A DNA stretch of 64,000 nt from Hwanghaeella grinnelliae (GCF_004005845.1 NZ_SADE01000002.1:744421-808420); one strand, 5' to 3'; shown: positions 8,558-17,917, numbered from the stretch's first letter. The notes: generated by a model not told the origin, from the sequence alone. Numbers and translations: made by a program.

Positions 8558-10135
8558 ATGGCGGAAGCTGATAGGAAACCGGGCGCTATCCGGAATGTTC
8601 TTTTCATCATGGCCGATCAGTTCCGCTGGGACTATATGGGCTGTGCCGGCCATCCGACCCTGTCGACCCCCGCATTGGACGGGTTGGCCCGCCGGGGCGT
8701 GCGTTTCACCAATGCCTATGTTCAGGCGGCGATTTGCGGCCCATCGCGAATGTCCTTCTACTCAGGCCTCTATATGGCCAATCATGGGGCGACGCTGAAT
8801 GGCGTTCCGCTGCCGGTCGGCACCAAGACGCTGGGTGACTATCTGCGTCCGCTGGGTCTGCGCACCGCACTTGCCGGCAAGACCCATATGGCGGCCGACC
8901 GCGCCGGGATCGACCGGCTGGGGCTGACCGGCGTCGAAGGGGTTTTCGCGGGCCAAGCCGGGTTCGAACCCTATTTGCGCGATGACGGGCTTCACCCGAC
9001 CGGGATCGTCGATCCTGAATTGGCCTACAACAAGTTCCTACACGAAAAAGGCTATGGGGGGGAAAACCCCTGGCATGACTATGCCAACGCCGCCGAAGGC
9101 CCGAATGGCGAGATACTGTCGGGTTGGGTGATGCGGCACGCTAATCTGCCGGCCCGGGTACGGGAAGAACATTCGGAAACGCCTTGGATGACTGATCAGG
9201 CGATTCGATTCATCCGCGACCAGGGCGAGGATCCATGGTGTCTGCATCTAAGTTATATCAAACCGCATTGGCCCTATATCGCGCCCGCGCCGTATCACGA
9301 CATGTACAGCCCGGCGGATATCAACCCACCGATCAGGAGTGAGGCGGAACGTAAGAACCCCCATCCTGTCGTCGGGGCTTTCATGCGGCACGATGAAAGC
9401 GTCAATTTCGCCGAGCAGGTCGTCCGCGACCGCGTCGTGCCCACCTATATGGGCTTGGTGAAACAGTTGGACGATGCGTTGGCGCGGCTGTTCGCGGAAC
9501 TGGATGCGCTTGGCCGGTGGGAGGATACGCTGGTCGTCTTCACCGCCGACCATGGCGATTATCTGGGCGATCACTGGTTGGGGGAGAAAGAGCTGTTCCA
9601 CGACAGTTCCACGAAAATCCCGATGATCCTTGCCGGGCCCGGTTTGGAGCGGGGCGTGGAGAACGATCGACTGGTGGAAGCAATCGACCTGGTTCCAACC
9701 TTCATCGACGCGCTTGGCGGCGATGTTCCCGCACATGAACTGGACGGGCGCAGTCTGATGCCTTTCCTGAAGGGCGAAGATCCGGACGACTGGCGCGACA
9801 TCGCGATTTGTGAGCTGGACTATGCCGTGCGGGAAGCCCGCCGTGACCTGGGCCTCGACACAACCCAGGCACGCGCCTGGATGGTCCGGACGGAACGCTG
9901 GAAATATATCGAATATCTCGGCTTCCCACCGCAGCTCTTCGACCTGTTCGAGGACCCCGACGAATTGGTCGATTTGGGCGAGGATGGGCACTACAACCCG
10001 GTCTGCGCCGAATTGCGCGAACGCCTGTTCGATTGGTTCCAGCGGCGGAAAATGCGTCGGACCCTGTCGGATGCGACGGTGGAGGCCCGGACCTCAACCT
10101 GGAAAAGCCGCGGCATCACTTTCGGGGAGTGGTAG
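8558..10135 (+). CDS. sulfatase-superfamily hydrolase (phosphonate monoester hydrolase / arylsulfatase-like)
   Basis: 525 residues. The alkaline-phosphatase-fold metal site starts with VLFIMADQFRWD, and the C-x-P-S-R formylglycine motif is CGPSR (Cys60), so the Cys must be oxidised to formylglycine by a sulfatase-modifying enzyme not present here. The block YMANHGATLNGVPLP strongly resembles the phosphonate monoester hydrolase branch, which is known for promiscuous sulfate and phosphate ester cleavage. Further metal ligands are in FTADHGDYLGDH. No signal peptide, so it is probably cytoplasmic. Its 3' end overlaps the convergent lipoprotein hydrolase gene by 42 bp. True substrate unknown. Confidence 0.88.
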   Translation: MAEADRKPGAIRNVLFIMADQFRWDYMGCAGHPTLSTPALDGLARRGVRFTNAYVQAAICGPSRMSFYSGLYMANHGATLNGVPLPVGTKTLGDYLRPLGLRTALAGKTHMAADRAGIDRLGLTGVEGVFAGQAGFEPYLRDDGLHPTGIVDPELAYNKFLHEKGYGGENPWHDYANAAEGPNGEILSGWVMRHANLPARVREEHSETPWMTDQAIRFIRDQGEDPWCLHLSYIKPHWPYIAPAPYHDMYSPADINPPIRSEAERKNPHPVVGAFMRHDESVNFAEQVVRDRVVPTYMGLVKQLDDALARLFAELDALGRWEDTLVVFTADHGDYLGDHWLGEKELFHDSSTKIPMILAGPGLERGVENDRLVEAIDLVPTFIDALGGDVPAHELDGRSLMPFLKGEDPDDWRDIAICELDYAVREARRDLGLDTTQARAWMVRTERWKYIEYLGFPPQLFDLFEDPDELVDLGEDGHYNPVCAELRERLFDWFQRRKMRRTLSDATVEARTSTWKSRGITFGEW

Positions 10136-11146
10136 TCGCCTGAGCTGGGGCCGCCGGGCTTCCTGCTCCGTCGGGTTCAGGGCGTCGGGGTTCAGCACGT
10201 AACGGCTGATATCCTCAATCACCACGGCGGCGTTCAAATCCCGCAACAGCATGTGGAAGCCGCGTGAATAGAGGCGCAGTTTCCAGTGGCCGTTCCTGGG
10301 CAAGGTATCGATCATCGACTGCCATGCATCCGCGGGCAGAATGTCTTCCTTGGCACCATACAGGATCAAGCTGTCATGGCGCAGCCGCGGGGCGGCTTCC
10401 CGGGCCGCATCCATAAGATTGACCAGGCCCCACAGCGCGTCGATCCGGGTGCGTTTGATGATCAGCGGGTCGCGGCCCAGGGCCTGCAACATCTCGATAT
10501 TGTCGGACGGCACCCGCCGGATGTGCTGCGGCGAAACTTCCAGCCAAGGCAGCGTGTTTGCCAAAAGGTCCAAGCTGACCCTTTGCCATCCGGGCATTGT
10601 GTCGCGGCCCCACACCGCCGGTGCCGACAACACCAGCCGGTCGGCAGGCAGGTCCGGGTACCGGGCGGCGGCGGCCATGACGACTGCCGCCCCCATGCTC
10701 TCACCCAGCACCACGAGCGGAGCCTTCGGATAGCGATCCCGCACCAGGCGCGCGGCGTTCAGCAAATCGTCGGTCATTGTCTCGACCCCGGCCCAGCGGC
10801 CGCGATGGGGGGCCTCTCCGAAGCCGCGCTGGTCGTAGGCGATGGTCAGAATCCCGTCCTTGGACCAGGCCCGCGCTGGAGTGTCGAAGGCGTTCGAATA
10901 GTCGTTGAAACCATGCAACGCCAAAACGATGGCGGTCGGGCCCGCATGCCCGGCGGCCAGCATGACCTCCGGGTCCCAGCGGCGCAGCGGTAGTTCCGCG
11001 CCGTCCGCCATGATGAAGGCGTCTTCGGTCATCACGGGCGCCTGGCTGGCAGGGCCCTGTGGATAGAGGTAAGGGGTGCAGGCGGAAACAAGGGCCAGAC
11101 AGGCCAGCACAAAGGCATTCCGAAACATCGATCCGGAAGAACCCAT
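10094..11146 (-). CDS. alpha/beta hydrolase lipoprotein (monoacylglycerol lipase / lysophospholipase-like)
   Basis: 350 residues. The N-terminus MFRNAFVLACLALVSAC is a lipoprotein signal peptide with lipobox LVSAC, so the protein should be anchored in the envelope. The hydrolase fold shows HGFNDYSNAF with the oxyanion region, then GESMGAA (nucleophile elbow G-x-S-x-G), and a late GFHMLLRDL carrying the catalytic His. The family resembles monoacylglycerol lipases (Hydrolase_4). ATG 11146 is taken; GTG 11155 and ATG 11128 are alternatives. Only 15 bp separate it from the ABC ATPase gene upstream, so they are likely cotranscribed. Confidence 0.83.
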   Translation of the reverse strand: MGSSGSMFRNAFVLACLALVSACTPYLYPQGPASQAPVMTEDAFIMADGAELPLRRWDPEVMLAAGHAGPTAIVLALHGFNDYSNAFDTPARAWSKDGILTIAYDQRGFGEAPHRGRWAGVETMTDDLLNAARLVRDRYPKAPLVVLGESMGAAVVMAAAARYPDLPADRLVLSAPAVWGRDTMPGWQRVSLDLLANTLPWLEVSPQHIRRVPSDNIEMLQALGRDPLIIKRTRIDALWGLVNLMDAAREAAPRLRHDSLILYGAKEDILPADAWQSMIDTLPRNGHWKLRLYSRGFHMLLRDLNAAVVIEDISRYVLNPDALNPTEQEARRPQLRRLPLPESDAAAFPG

Positions 11147-11161
11147 CGGCTCCACCCCCCG

Positions 11162-12112
11162 CTACGCGGCGTCCCGCCGGGTCAACTGCAGGAAGATATC
11201 TTCCAGGTCGGTTTCCTCGGTGGAAATATCGGTGATCTCCAGGCCCGTCGTGCGAATGGCTTCCAGGATCTGGCCCGCATGGGTCTTGGACGGCGTGTAG
11301 GTCACTTGAATGCCGGTCCGGTCTTCCAGCAGTGTGGCGTTGTAGTCCGCCAGGTCGGCCGGCATTTCTTCAAAGGTACCGTTGACCCGAAGTGACAGGG
11401 TCTTGGAATCGAGCCGCCGCAACAGGCTGCTCTTTTCCTCGTTCGCGATCAGCTTGCCATGGTTGATGATGGCGATGCGGTCGCAGAGTTCTTCGGCTTC
11501 TTCCAGGTAATGGGTGGTCAGCAGGATGGTGACGCCCTGTTTGTTCAGGTCGACGACGCTTTCCCACAATTGCTGACGCAGTTCGATATCGACACCCGCC
11601 GTCGGCTCGTCCAGCACCAGGATCGGCGGACTGTGCACCATCGCCTTGCCGACCAGAAGACGTCGCCGCATGCCGCCCGACAGGGTGCGGGCATAAGCGC
11701 TGCGCTTGTCCTCCAACCCGATCATGCGGAGGATTTCTTCGGTCCGGCGCTCGGCTTTGGGAACGCCGTACAGGCCGGCCTGGACGTTGAGCATTTCTTC
11801 CGGCGTGAAGAAGGGATCGATGTTCAATTCCTGCGGCACGATGCCGATTGCCGCCTTTGAATTGCGCGGCTCCCGGTCGATATCCATGTCCCAGATCGAC
11901 GCCGTGCCCGAGGTCTTTACGACCATCCCGGCCAGGATGTTAATGAAGGTGGACTTGCCGGCGCCGTTCGGACCCAAAAGGGCGAACAGGCTGCCGCGCG
12001 GGATGTCCAGATCCACGTTGTCCAGCGCCAGCTTGGCGGCGCCGGATCCTTGGGCGCGGTATTCCTTGGTCAGGCCGCGCACCGAGATGGCGTTTTCCGG
12101 AAGGGAGGTCAT
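11162..12112 (-). CDS. ABC transporter ATP-binding protein, ABC-2 export type (YadG/CcmA-like)
   Basis: 316 residues. Walker A is GPNGAGKST (47-55), the Q-loop is VPQELN, the signature is LSGGMRRRL, Walker B is ILVLDEPTAGVD, and the switch His is in LLTTHYLEEAEEL. The C-terminal 90 residues form the extra domain common in ABC-2 exporter ATPases (drug, glycan or YadG type). The start is ATG 12112 after GAGAG; the open frame to 12319 lacks conservation. No permease gene is adjacent. The two YadH/NodJ-like permeases at 60.9-62.6 kb have no ATPase of their own and are candidate partners in trans. Confidence 0.9.
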   Translation of the reverse strand: MTSLPENAISVRGLTKEYRAQGSGAAKLALDNVDLDIPRGSLFALLGPNGAGKSTFINILAGMVVKTSGTASIWDMDIDREPRNSKAAIGIVPQELNIDPFFTPEEMLNVQAGLYGVPKAERRTEEILRMIGLEDKRSAYARTLSGGMRRRLLVGKAMVHSPPILVLDEPTAGVDIELRQQLWESVVDLNKQGVTILLTTHYLEEAEELCDRIAIINHGKLIANEEKSSLLRRLDSKTLSLRVNGTFEEMPADLADYNATLLEDRTGIQVTYTPSKTHAGQILEAIRTTGLEITDISTEETDLEDIFLQLTRRDAA

Positions 12113-12302
12113 GGCACTCTCACGAAATGAAACAGGGGAGGCACTACATAACGCCGTCACCCCTTTGGGGGCAACACATGCGCCTGAATCCCAGGACGGA
12201 TTGGGCAACAAGCGGTTGACCTGAACGGGCCATGGGGTGAAATAAGGAAAGGCCCGATACGGAATTGGGCCGTCGGGGTAGAACCTTTGCTGGAGGTCCA
12301 AC

Positions 12303-12497
12303 ATGGCCGCACCGTCCATCGACAGCCCGGAAGTTCAGGAAGTCGAAACCAAACGTGTCTCCTGCGATGGCGGCGGCGGGGCGCTGGGCCATCCCAAGGT
12401 CTATTTGGAGATGGGCGAAAAGGACTTCGTCGAATGCCCCTATTGCGACAAGCGGTTCGTCTTGAAACCGGGGGCGATCGTCAGCGATCACCACTAG
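12303..12497 (+). CDS. CHCC-type zinc-finger protein (NDUFS6 C-terminal-like)
   Basis: 64 residues, the whole protein being a zf-CHCC domain: Cys near 21, then GHPKVYLEMG supplying the His, then VECPYCDKRFVL supplying the last two Cys. The family is the bacterial counterpart of the zinc-binding domain of complex I subunit NDUFS6/NUMM and is typical of alphaproteobacteria. It is divergent from the ABC ATPase and convergent with the methyltransferase, so context adds nothing. A respiratory-complex assembly or accessory role is inferred from the family only. Confidence 0.85.
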   Translation: MAAPSIDSPEVQEVETKRVSCDGGGGALGHPKVYLEMGEKDFVECPYCDKRFVLKPGAIVSDHH

Positions 12498-12535
12498 CTT
12501 CCCTGGTCTTGCCTTAGACCCTGCGCTTCTTTCCC

Positions 12536-13375
12536 CTACGCCTCTTTCCTGGGCGCCTCTTTCCCGGATGCCTCTTTCCGGGGCGCCTCCGGCGTGTTGA
12601 AGATCGTCATCAGGCTGCCAGGCTTGCCCTTGCGCGACTGCCGGATGTCGTGCCGGAAGAAGACGTCATCGACCTGGGGTGCGAATAAATCCAGAATTTC
12701 ATCCGTGGTCTTCAGTTTCGGCGCGTCGGCGACGTCGCTGCCGCTTTCGCGAAGCTGCTCCGTGGTCAGGGCGGTGTACTCGTAGCCGACGGCAACGAAT
12801 CCGCCGGGGCGCAGCACACGCAGCACTTCCTGGGCCGCCTTCCGTTGATCGTTCGAATAGGCCAACACCCAGCCGAGAATCACGACATCGAAACTGTTAT
12901 CCTCATACGGCATGGCGTGCATGTCGCCCGCATCGACGAAGTCTGAATAGGAAAACAGGTCCAAGCCGCGGATGTTCGACGGTTCGAACCCGCAGGCGAT
13001 CAAGGTGTAGATCTCCGCCTCCGTGCGTGGACCGATGGAGAGAACCTTGTAGGTTTTCATGTTCTCCGCGATCTGGTCGACGCTGCGCAAGGGCATCACC
13101 AATACCGCCGGCCGGAACAGAGATACCTTGCCGATCAGGCCGTTGACGTTGTGGGCAAGGGCGTTCTCGACCAGGGCAGCCGGGTCGTCGACCCGTCCAA
13201 GCTTCAAGGTCTCCTTATCCAGTGCGTCGATCTTCATCGTGGCCAGGGCGGTTCGGATGAAGGGGATTTGCAGGAATTCGTCCGGATAGCGTTGCAGCAA
13301 CTGGCGGACAAGTTCGACCAGAACCTCCCCGTCCTTATCGATCACGCTCGACTTGTTGGTCGCGGTGAGAATCAC
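12536..13375 (-). CDS. class I SAM-dependent methyltransferase
   Basis: 279 residues. A divergent N-terminal 115 residues precede a methyltransferase core: VLSIGPRTEAEIYTLIACGF (motif I), DAGDMHAMPYEDNSFDVVI (motifs II-III) and VLRVLRPGGFVAVG (motif post-II). The acceptor is unknown. The C-terminus is a low-complexity repeat of the APRKEA/ASGKEA type encoded by near-identical 15-bp units just before the stop, so the tail may vary in length between strains. Confidence 0.82.
   Translation of the reverse strand: MILTATNKSSVIDKDGEVLVELVRQLLQRYPDEFLQIPFIRTALATMKIDALDKETLKLGRVDDPAALVENALAHNVNGLIGKVSLFRPAVLVMPLRSVDQIAENMKTYKVLSIGPRTEAEIYTLIACGFEPSNIRGLDLFSYSDFVDAGDMHAMPYEDNSFDVVILGWVLAYSNDQRKAAQEVLRVLRPGGFVAVGYEYTALTTEQLRESGSDVADAPKLKTTDEILDLFAPQVDDVFFRHDIRQSRKGKPGSLMTIFNTPEAPRKEASGKEAPRKEA
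12540..12592. repeat. short tandem repeat at the 3' end of the methyltransferase gene
   Basis: On the + strand GCCTCTTTCC recurs three times, at about 12541, 12556 and 12571 (15-bp spacing), and a fourth, partial GCGCCTCC unit follows at about 12585. In frame this gives (A-P/S-R/G-K-E) repeats at the protein C-terminus. A 15-bp unit keeps the frame when units are gained or lost. Confidence 0.7.
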
Positions 13376-13562
13376 GGGTGACCCCTTCCATTCGGTTTGT
13401 CATGTATCCGAAAGATATCTGGGATTCGGGACTTCGCGCCAGTGCACCGACAGGCCCTTTGCCTCAAGCGCGATGCATCGCGGCCCTTTCCGTGGCGGGC
13501 GTGGGCGTCCATACTGCGGTCCCCGTTTAAGGACTATTTCCAGACGCTAATCCCAGGACCCG

Positions 13563-16325
13563 ATGACCATGACCGACGCCGTTCCGCGCCACCTCTATTT
13601 GATCGACGGTTCAGCCTATATTTTCCGGGCTTTCTTCGCCCTGCCGCCAATGACCCGCTCGGACGGAACGCCGACGAATGCGGTGATGGGGTTCTCCTCG
13701 ATGATCCTGAATCTCATCGAGCAGACGGATGCGGATTACGTCGCGGTGATTTTCGATGCGAAACGGGAAAACTTCCGCAACGAGATCTATCCCGACTACA
13801 AGGGGCACCGCCCGGATGCGCCGGAGGAGCTGCGCCCGCAATTCTCCCTGATCCGCGACGCGACGGAGGCGTTCAACCTGCCGTGCCTGGAAATGGAAGG
13901 GTATGAAGCGGATGATCTGATCGCGACCTATGCGAAACAGGCGGTGGCGAAGGGTTCGAAGGTCACCATCGTTTCCTCCGACAAGGACCTGATGCAACTG
14001 GTTCAGGATGGGATCGAGATGTGGGATCCCATGAAGAACACGGCCATTCATCACGACCAGGTGGTGGAGAAATTCGGCGTGCCGCCGGAAAAAGTGGTCG
14101 ATGTTCAGGCGCTGGCCGGCGATTCGACCGACAATGTGCCCGGCGTTCCGGGGATCGGCATCAAGACCGCCGCGCAACTGATCGTCGATTATGGCGATTT
14201 GGACACGCTGCTGGAACGGGCGGGTGAGATCAAACAGCCCAAGCGCCGGGAAAACCTGATCGAGCATGCCGAGTTGGCGCGCATTTCCCGTGAATTGGTG
14301 CGCCTGAAACAGGATGTGCCGGTGGAAGTGCCGCTGGAGGAGTTGAAACGCCGCCCGTTGGACAATGATCGCCTGTTGGAATTCCTGAAACTGATGGAGT
14401 TCAAACGGCTGATCGCCCGGTTCCAAACCGAGGAAGCGGCGCAGGAAGCCAGTGAAGCCGCCGCGGCGCCGGCGGAAACCGATTATCAACTCGTCCAGGA
14501 TGAAGCCGCCCTCAAAGCGTGGATCGACGCCGCCTACAAGACGGGCATTCTGGCCGTGGACACGGAAACCACGGGGTTGGACGCGATGCAGGCCGATCTG
14601 GTCGGCATCTGCCTCAGCACCGAACCGGGCAAGGCGTGTTACATACCGCTCGGCCATGTGGGTGAAGGGGAAGGCGACCTGCTTTCCAGCGGCGATGCGG
14701 AAGCACCGAAGCAGATTCCGATGGCGACGGCGCTGGACCTGCTGCGCCCGGTCCTGGCCGATCCGTCGGTGTTGAAGGTCGGGCAGAACCTTAAATACGA
14801 TTTGCAGATCCTGGGCCGGCTGGATGTTCCGGTGACGCCCATCGACGACACCATGTTGATGTCCTTTTGCGTCGACGGCGGCGCGCATGGCCACGGCATG
14901 GACGAATTGGCCGACCTTCATTTGGGCATGAAGACGATCAAGTTCGAAGAGGTCTGCGGCAAGGGCAAGAACCAGATCACCTTCGACAAGGTGCCGTTGG
15001 ACAAGGCGCTGGCCTATGCGGCGGAGGATGCGGATATCACGCTGCGCCTGCACCGGGCGTTGAAGCCACGCCTGCTGGCCGACCGTATGACGACCCTGTA
15101 CGAGACCATCGAACGGCCTTTGGCGCAGATTCTGGCCGATATGGAACGCGCCGGGATCAAGGTCGACCCCAAGACATTGAAGGAGATGAGCGCCGACTTC
15201 GCCAAGCGGATCGCCGATCTGGAAGCGGAAATCCACAAGGATGCGGGTCAGGAATTCAACGTCGCCTCACCCAAGCAATTGGGCGAAATCCTGTTCGACA
15301 AGCTTGGCCTGAAGGGCGGCAAGAAGACGAAAAGCGGCGGATACTCAACCGATTCGGGCGTGCTGGAGCCGCTGGCGCTGGACAATCCGATTGTGCAGAA
15401 AGTGCTCGATTTCCGCGGCTTGTCAAAGCTGAAAAGCACCTATACCGACGCACTGGTCGAGGATATCAACCCGCAGACGAAACGGGTCCACACCTCCTAT
15501 TCCATGGTCGGGGCCCAGACCGGGCGCCTCAGTTCCACCGACCCGAATCTGCAGAACATTCCGATCCGCACGGCGGAGGGCCGACGCATTCGCGAAGCCT
15601 TCATCGCCGAACCGGGCTGCAAACTGATCAGCCTGGACTACAGCCAGATCGAGTTGCGCCTGGTGGCGGAAATCGCGGATCTGGATGCCTTGAAACAGGC
15701 CTTCCAGGACGGGTTGGACATTCACGCCATGACGGCGTCGGAAGTCTTCGGCGTGCCGTTGAAGGAGATGGATTCCGAAACCCGCCGCAAGGCGAAGGCG
15801 ATCAATTTCGGCATCATCTACGGCATTTCCGCCTTCGGCCTCGCCAATCAGATCGGGGTTAGCCGGACCGAGGCGAAGGACTTCATCGACCGGTATTTCG
15901 AACGCTTCCCGGGCATCCGCAAATTCATGGACGAGACGGTCGAGGGCTGCCGGGAAAAAGGTTATGTGGAAACGCTGTTCGGCCGGCGTATTCATCTGGG
16001 CGGCATCAACGACAAAAACCCGATGCGGCGCGGCTATGCGGAACGCCAGGCGATCAACGCGCCGATCCAGGGCACCGCGGCCGACATCATCAAGCGCGCG
16101 ATGATCCGCATTCCGGGCGCGCTTGCCGAAGCGGGGCTGGACGACGTCACCATGCTGCTGCAGGTGCATGACGAATTGATCTTCGAAGCGCCGGCGGACA
16201 AGGCGGAAAAAGCCGTACCGGTGATCCGGGATGTGATGGAAGGGGCTGCCGGCCCGGCCCGGACGCTTTCCGTGCCGCTGGAAGTCGAAGCCGGCATCGC
16301 GGACAATTGGCGGGAAGCGCACTGA
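13563..16325 (+). CDS. polA: DNA polymerase I
   Basis: 920 residues, the usual length for full PolA. The 5'-nuclease domain opens with YLIDGSAYIFRAFFALPPM and has EADDLIATYA. The 3'-5' exonuclease domain has DTETTGL, keeping the metal-binding Asp and Glu, so proofreading looks intact. The polymerase domain has motif A DYSQIELR (Asp near 692), motif B RRKAKAINFGIIYGIS and motif C LQVHDE. It fills gaps in Okazaki-fragment maturation and excision repair. ATG 13569 is an alternative start. A perfect 9-bp inverted repeat begins at the stop codon. Confidence 0.98.
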   Translation: MTMTDAVPRHLYLIDGSAYIFRAFFALPPMTRSDGTPTNAVMGFSSMILNLIEQTDADYVAVIFDAKRENFRNEIYPDYKGHRPDAPEELRPQFSLIRDATEAFNLPCLEMEGYEADDLIATYAKQAVAKGSKVTIVSSDKDLMQLVQDGIEMWDPMKNTAIHHDQVVEKFGVPPEKVVDVQALAGDSTDNVPGVPGIGIKTAAQLIVDYGDLDTLLERAGEIKQPKRRENLIEHAELARISRELVRLKQDVPVEVPLEELKRRPLDNDRLLEFLKLMEFKRLIARFQTEEAAQEASEAAAAPAETDYQLVQDEAALKAWIDAAYKTGILAVDTETTGLDAMQADLVGICLSTEPGKACYIPLGHVGEGEGDLLSSGDAEAPKQIPMATALDLLRPVLADPSVLKVGQNLKYDLQILGRLDVPVTPIDDTMLMSFCVDGGAHGHGMDELADLHLGMKTIKFEEVCGKGKNQITFDKVPLDKALAYAAEDADITLRLHRALKPRLLADRMTTLYETIERPLAQILADMERAGIKVDPKTLKEMSADFAKRIADLEAEIHKDAGQEFNVASPKQLGEILFDKLGLKGGKKTKSGGYSTDSGVLEPLALDNPIVQKVLDFRGLSKLKSTYTDALVEDINPQTKRVHTSYSMVGAQTGRLSSTDPNLQNIPIRTAEGRRIREAFIAEPGCKLISLDYSQIELRLVAEIADLDALKQAFQDGLDIHAMTASEVFGVPLKEMDSETRRKAKAINFGIIYGISAFGLANQIGVSRTEAKDFIDRYFERFPGIRKFMDETVEGCREKGYVETLFGRRIHLGGINDKNPMRRGYAERQAINAPIQGTAADIIKRAMIRIPGALAEAGLDDVTMLLQVHDELIFEAPADKAEKAVPVIRDVMEGAAGPARTLSVPLEVEAGIADNWREAH

Positions 16326-16353
16326 ACAGGGCCGGTATCCGCGTCCCTGTTCA
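16323..16353 (+). terminator. hairpin at the polA stop codon, no U-tract
   Basis: TGAACAGGG (16323-16331) and CCCTGTTCA (16345-16353) are perfect 9-bp arms around a 13-nt loop, and the left arm contains the TGA stop of polA. No T-run follows, so it may be a processing or weak termination structure rather than a Rho-independent terminator. Confidence 0.5.
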
Positions 16354-16395
16354 AGGGGCGGGGAATATGGTCCTCTTGCGGCCAGGAGGAATGCC

Positions 16396-17016
16396 ATGAT
16401 GTTTCGCGTATCCCCGGCTATACGGCGGGCTATTGTTTCCGTCCTCGCTTTGGGCACCCTGTTGATGTTGAGCGGCTGCTACCTGCCCGACCGGTTCCAG
16501 TTGAATATGAACATCGACAAGTCGGGCAAATACGCCTTCATCTATGAGGGCGACCTGATCGCGTTCAATTTCCTGCGCAAGATCGGTCAGGGCGAGGTTC
16601 GGGCCGACGACAAGGAAGAGATCGCCGTCTATGTCCAGGACCTGGAACGTGACTCGGCCTTTGAGGAAGTGACCTATCTGGGCAATGCGCGCTATCGCGT
16701 GAAGTACAAACGCCAGAGCAACATCCTGGAGCATCCCAGCTTCAGCTTCGTCCGCCGCAACGCCGCCTTCATGATGTTGAAGCGGGGCGAGGACGGTTTG
16801 ATCCAAGTGGAAGGCGACAAGCCCAACAAGCGCTATCGGGACGAATTGAAGGCCAAGGGATACAACATCCGCGGCGTGGTGCGGGTATGGACCAATGCCC
16901 GGGTGCTCGACCATAACGCCGAACAGGTCATCCAGGGCAACCCGACGCAATATGTCTGGGATATCCAATCCTTCGAACAACCGACCCCGAAGATGACGTT
17001 AGTGCCGGAAGGCTGA
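16396..17016 (+). CDS. lipoprotein of unknown function
   Basis: 206 residues with a lipoprotein signal peptide ending in LMLSGC, so Cys near residue 28 should be lipidated. The mature part starts with LPDRFQLNMNIDKSGKYAF, a beta-rich segment resembling LppM-like domains, and is otherwise unfamiliar. AGGAGGA ends 7 bp before ATG 16396, fixing the start (or the adjacent ATG 16399). Monocistronic between polA and a bidirectional terminator. Confidence 0.8.
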   Translation: MMFRVSPAIRRAIVSVLALGTLLMLSGCYLPDRFQLNMNIDKSGKYAFIYEGDLIAFNFLRKIGQGEVRADDKEEIAVYVQDLERDSAFEEVTYLGNARYRVKYKRQSNILEHPSFSFVRRNAAFMMLKRGEDGLIQVEGDKPNKRYRDELKAKGYNIRGVVRVWTNARVLDHNAEQVIQGNPTQYVWDIQSFEQPTPKMTLVPEG

Positions 17017-17042
17017 GGCAGATACAAAATTTTCCTGATGCG

Positions 17043-17075
17043 AAAAGGGGAGTGCAAAAGGCACTCCCCTCTTTT
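17043..17075. terminator. bidirectional Rho-independent terminator
   Basis: AAAAGGGGAGTGC and GCACTCCCCTCTTTT form a 9-bp GC-rich stem with a 5-nt loop, flanked by an A-run on one side and a T-run on the other. It lies between two convergent lipoprotein genes and can serve both. Confidence 0.85.
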
Positions 17076-17099
17076 GCTTCATCAGAACCCTGCGCGCAG

Positions 17100-17480
17100 C
17101 TATTCTAAAGGGACCATCGTGATGTTTACCGGCGTTGTATATTTGTTGTCCGCTCCGCTCGCTGAGTCGATTATCCAGCCGATCCCACCGCCAAGTATGA
17201 TGTTCCCAACAGTCGCGCCGGCGACATCGGACTTGTTAAAGAACGTTGCTTCTTGGTAACCGTCTTTGCTGCAAATGATGTTCAAATCGTGTTTGGTTTT
17301 TTCAATCGTAATGCCACCAGGTGTCGGATCGACGCGACCGATGATCTGACCTTCCCTTTCCAAGGCACAATTTGCACCTTCCGGAACGGTATTGACGACA
17401 ATCTCTTGCGAAGTCCCCTCAATGACTGATGAGCAAGCAGACAGCAAAACAATGAACGCTAGTGTGGAAAGAAAACGCAT
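17100..17480 (-). CDS. small lipoprotein, PEGA-like
   Basis: 126 residues. MRFLSTLAFIVLLSAC is a lipoprotein signal peptide with the lipid-accepting Cys at 16. The mature region has VVNTVPEGANCALEREG and a later GYQEATF, reminiscent of PEGA-type surface beta domains, with a glycine-rich hydrophobic stretch (GNIILGGGIGWIID) near the end. GGGGG lies just upstream of the ATG. Its GC content is lower than that of flanking genes. Likely an outer-membrane lipoprotein; function unknown. Confidence 0.72.
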   Translation of the reverse strand: MRFLSTLAFIVLLSACSSVIEGTSQEIVVNTVPEGANCALEREGQIIGRVDPTPGGITIEKTKHDLNIICSKDGYQEATFFNKSDVAGATVGNIILGGGIGWIIDSASGADNKYTTPVNITMVPLE

Positions 17481-17917
17481 GGAACCCCCATTTGGACAGA
17501 TTTAAAGGCAAAGCCTTTTCCCCGATTGGAGAATTCCCCAACCAAAACTTTGCGGCGGCAATAAGACCGTGATCTACTTCGTAGAACCGGCCATTTTTAC
17601 TGCCCGATAGTAAACGCATTCATTGCAATACACTCTGTTTTTATTAGTTTTGGTTGAGAAAAAGCCTGTTGCCAAATGGTCACGATTCGGTGCGCGACGG
17701 CGTTCAGCCAACTCTGGAAATGAGCCAGGCAAAACGTAAAGGATCTTCTCATCGCCGCCACCAATGGGGGGCAGGGATCAGGCTGGCGGGACTGGTCGTG
17801 ATGGAAATCCCAGACCGTTCCTTCCGGATGATACGAGGCCAAATGGCCCGCGGCGCGCCATGAAAAAAGGCCGGAGCGTTGGCCCCGGCCTTTTGTTCAT
17901 TTCGTGTGTCCTGAAGG
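17481..17917. other. intergenic region without a supported gene
   Basis: About 440 bp of mixed, partly AT-rich sequence. It holds a small perfect hairpin (AAAGGC/GCCTTT, 17504-17518) just upstream of the lipoprotein gene and the pckA terminator at its right end. Short open frames of 66-81 codons here lack a ribosome site and protein-like composition. Confidence 0.5.
17865..17894 (-). terminator. Rho-independent terminator of pckA
   Basis: AAAAGGCCGG and CCGGCCTTTT are perfect 10-bp arms with a 10-nt spacer. Read on the minus strand the stem is followed by a T-run, 24 bp after the pckA stop. Confidence 0.85.

Noticed and set aside
13611-15236. 541-codon open frame antisense to polA
   Set aside because: High-GC codon bias leaves long open frames opposite real genes; the plus-strand frame has complete PolA motifs and this frame has no recognisable domain.
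17597-17842. 81-codon minus-strand frame between the lipoprotein and pckA genes
   Set aside because: No ribosome site or recognisable domain; composition like intergenic DNA.
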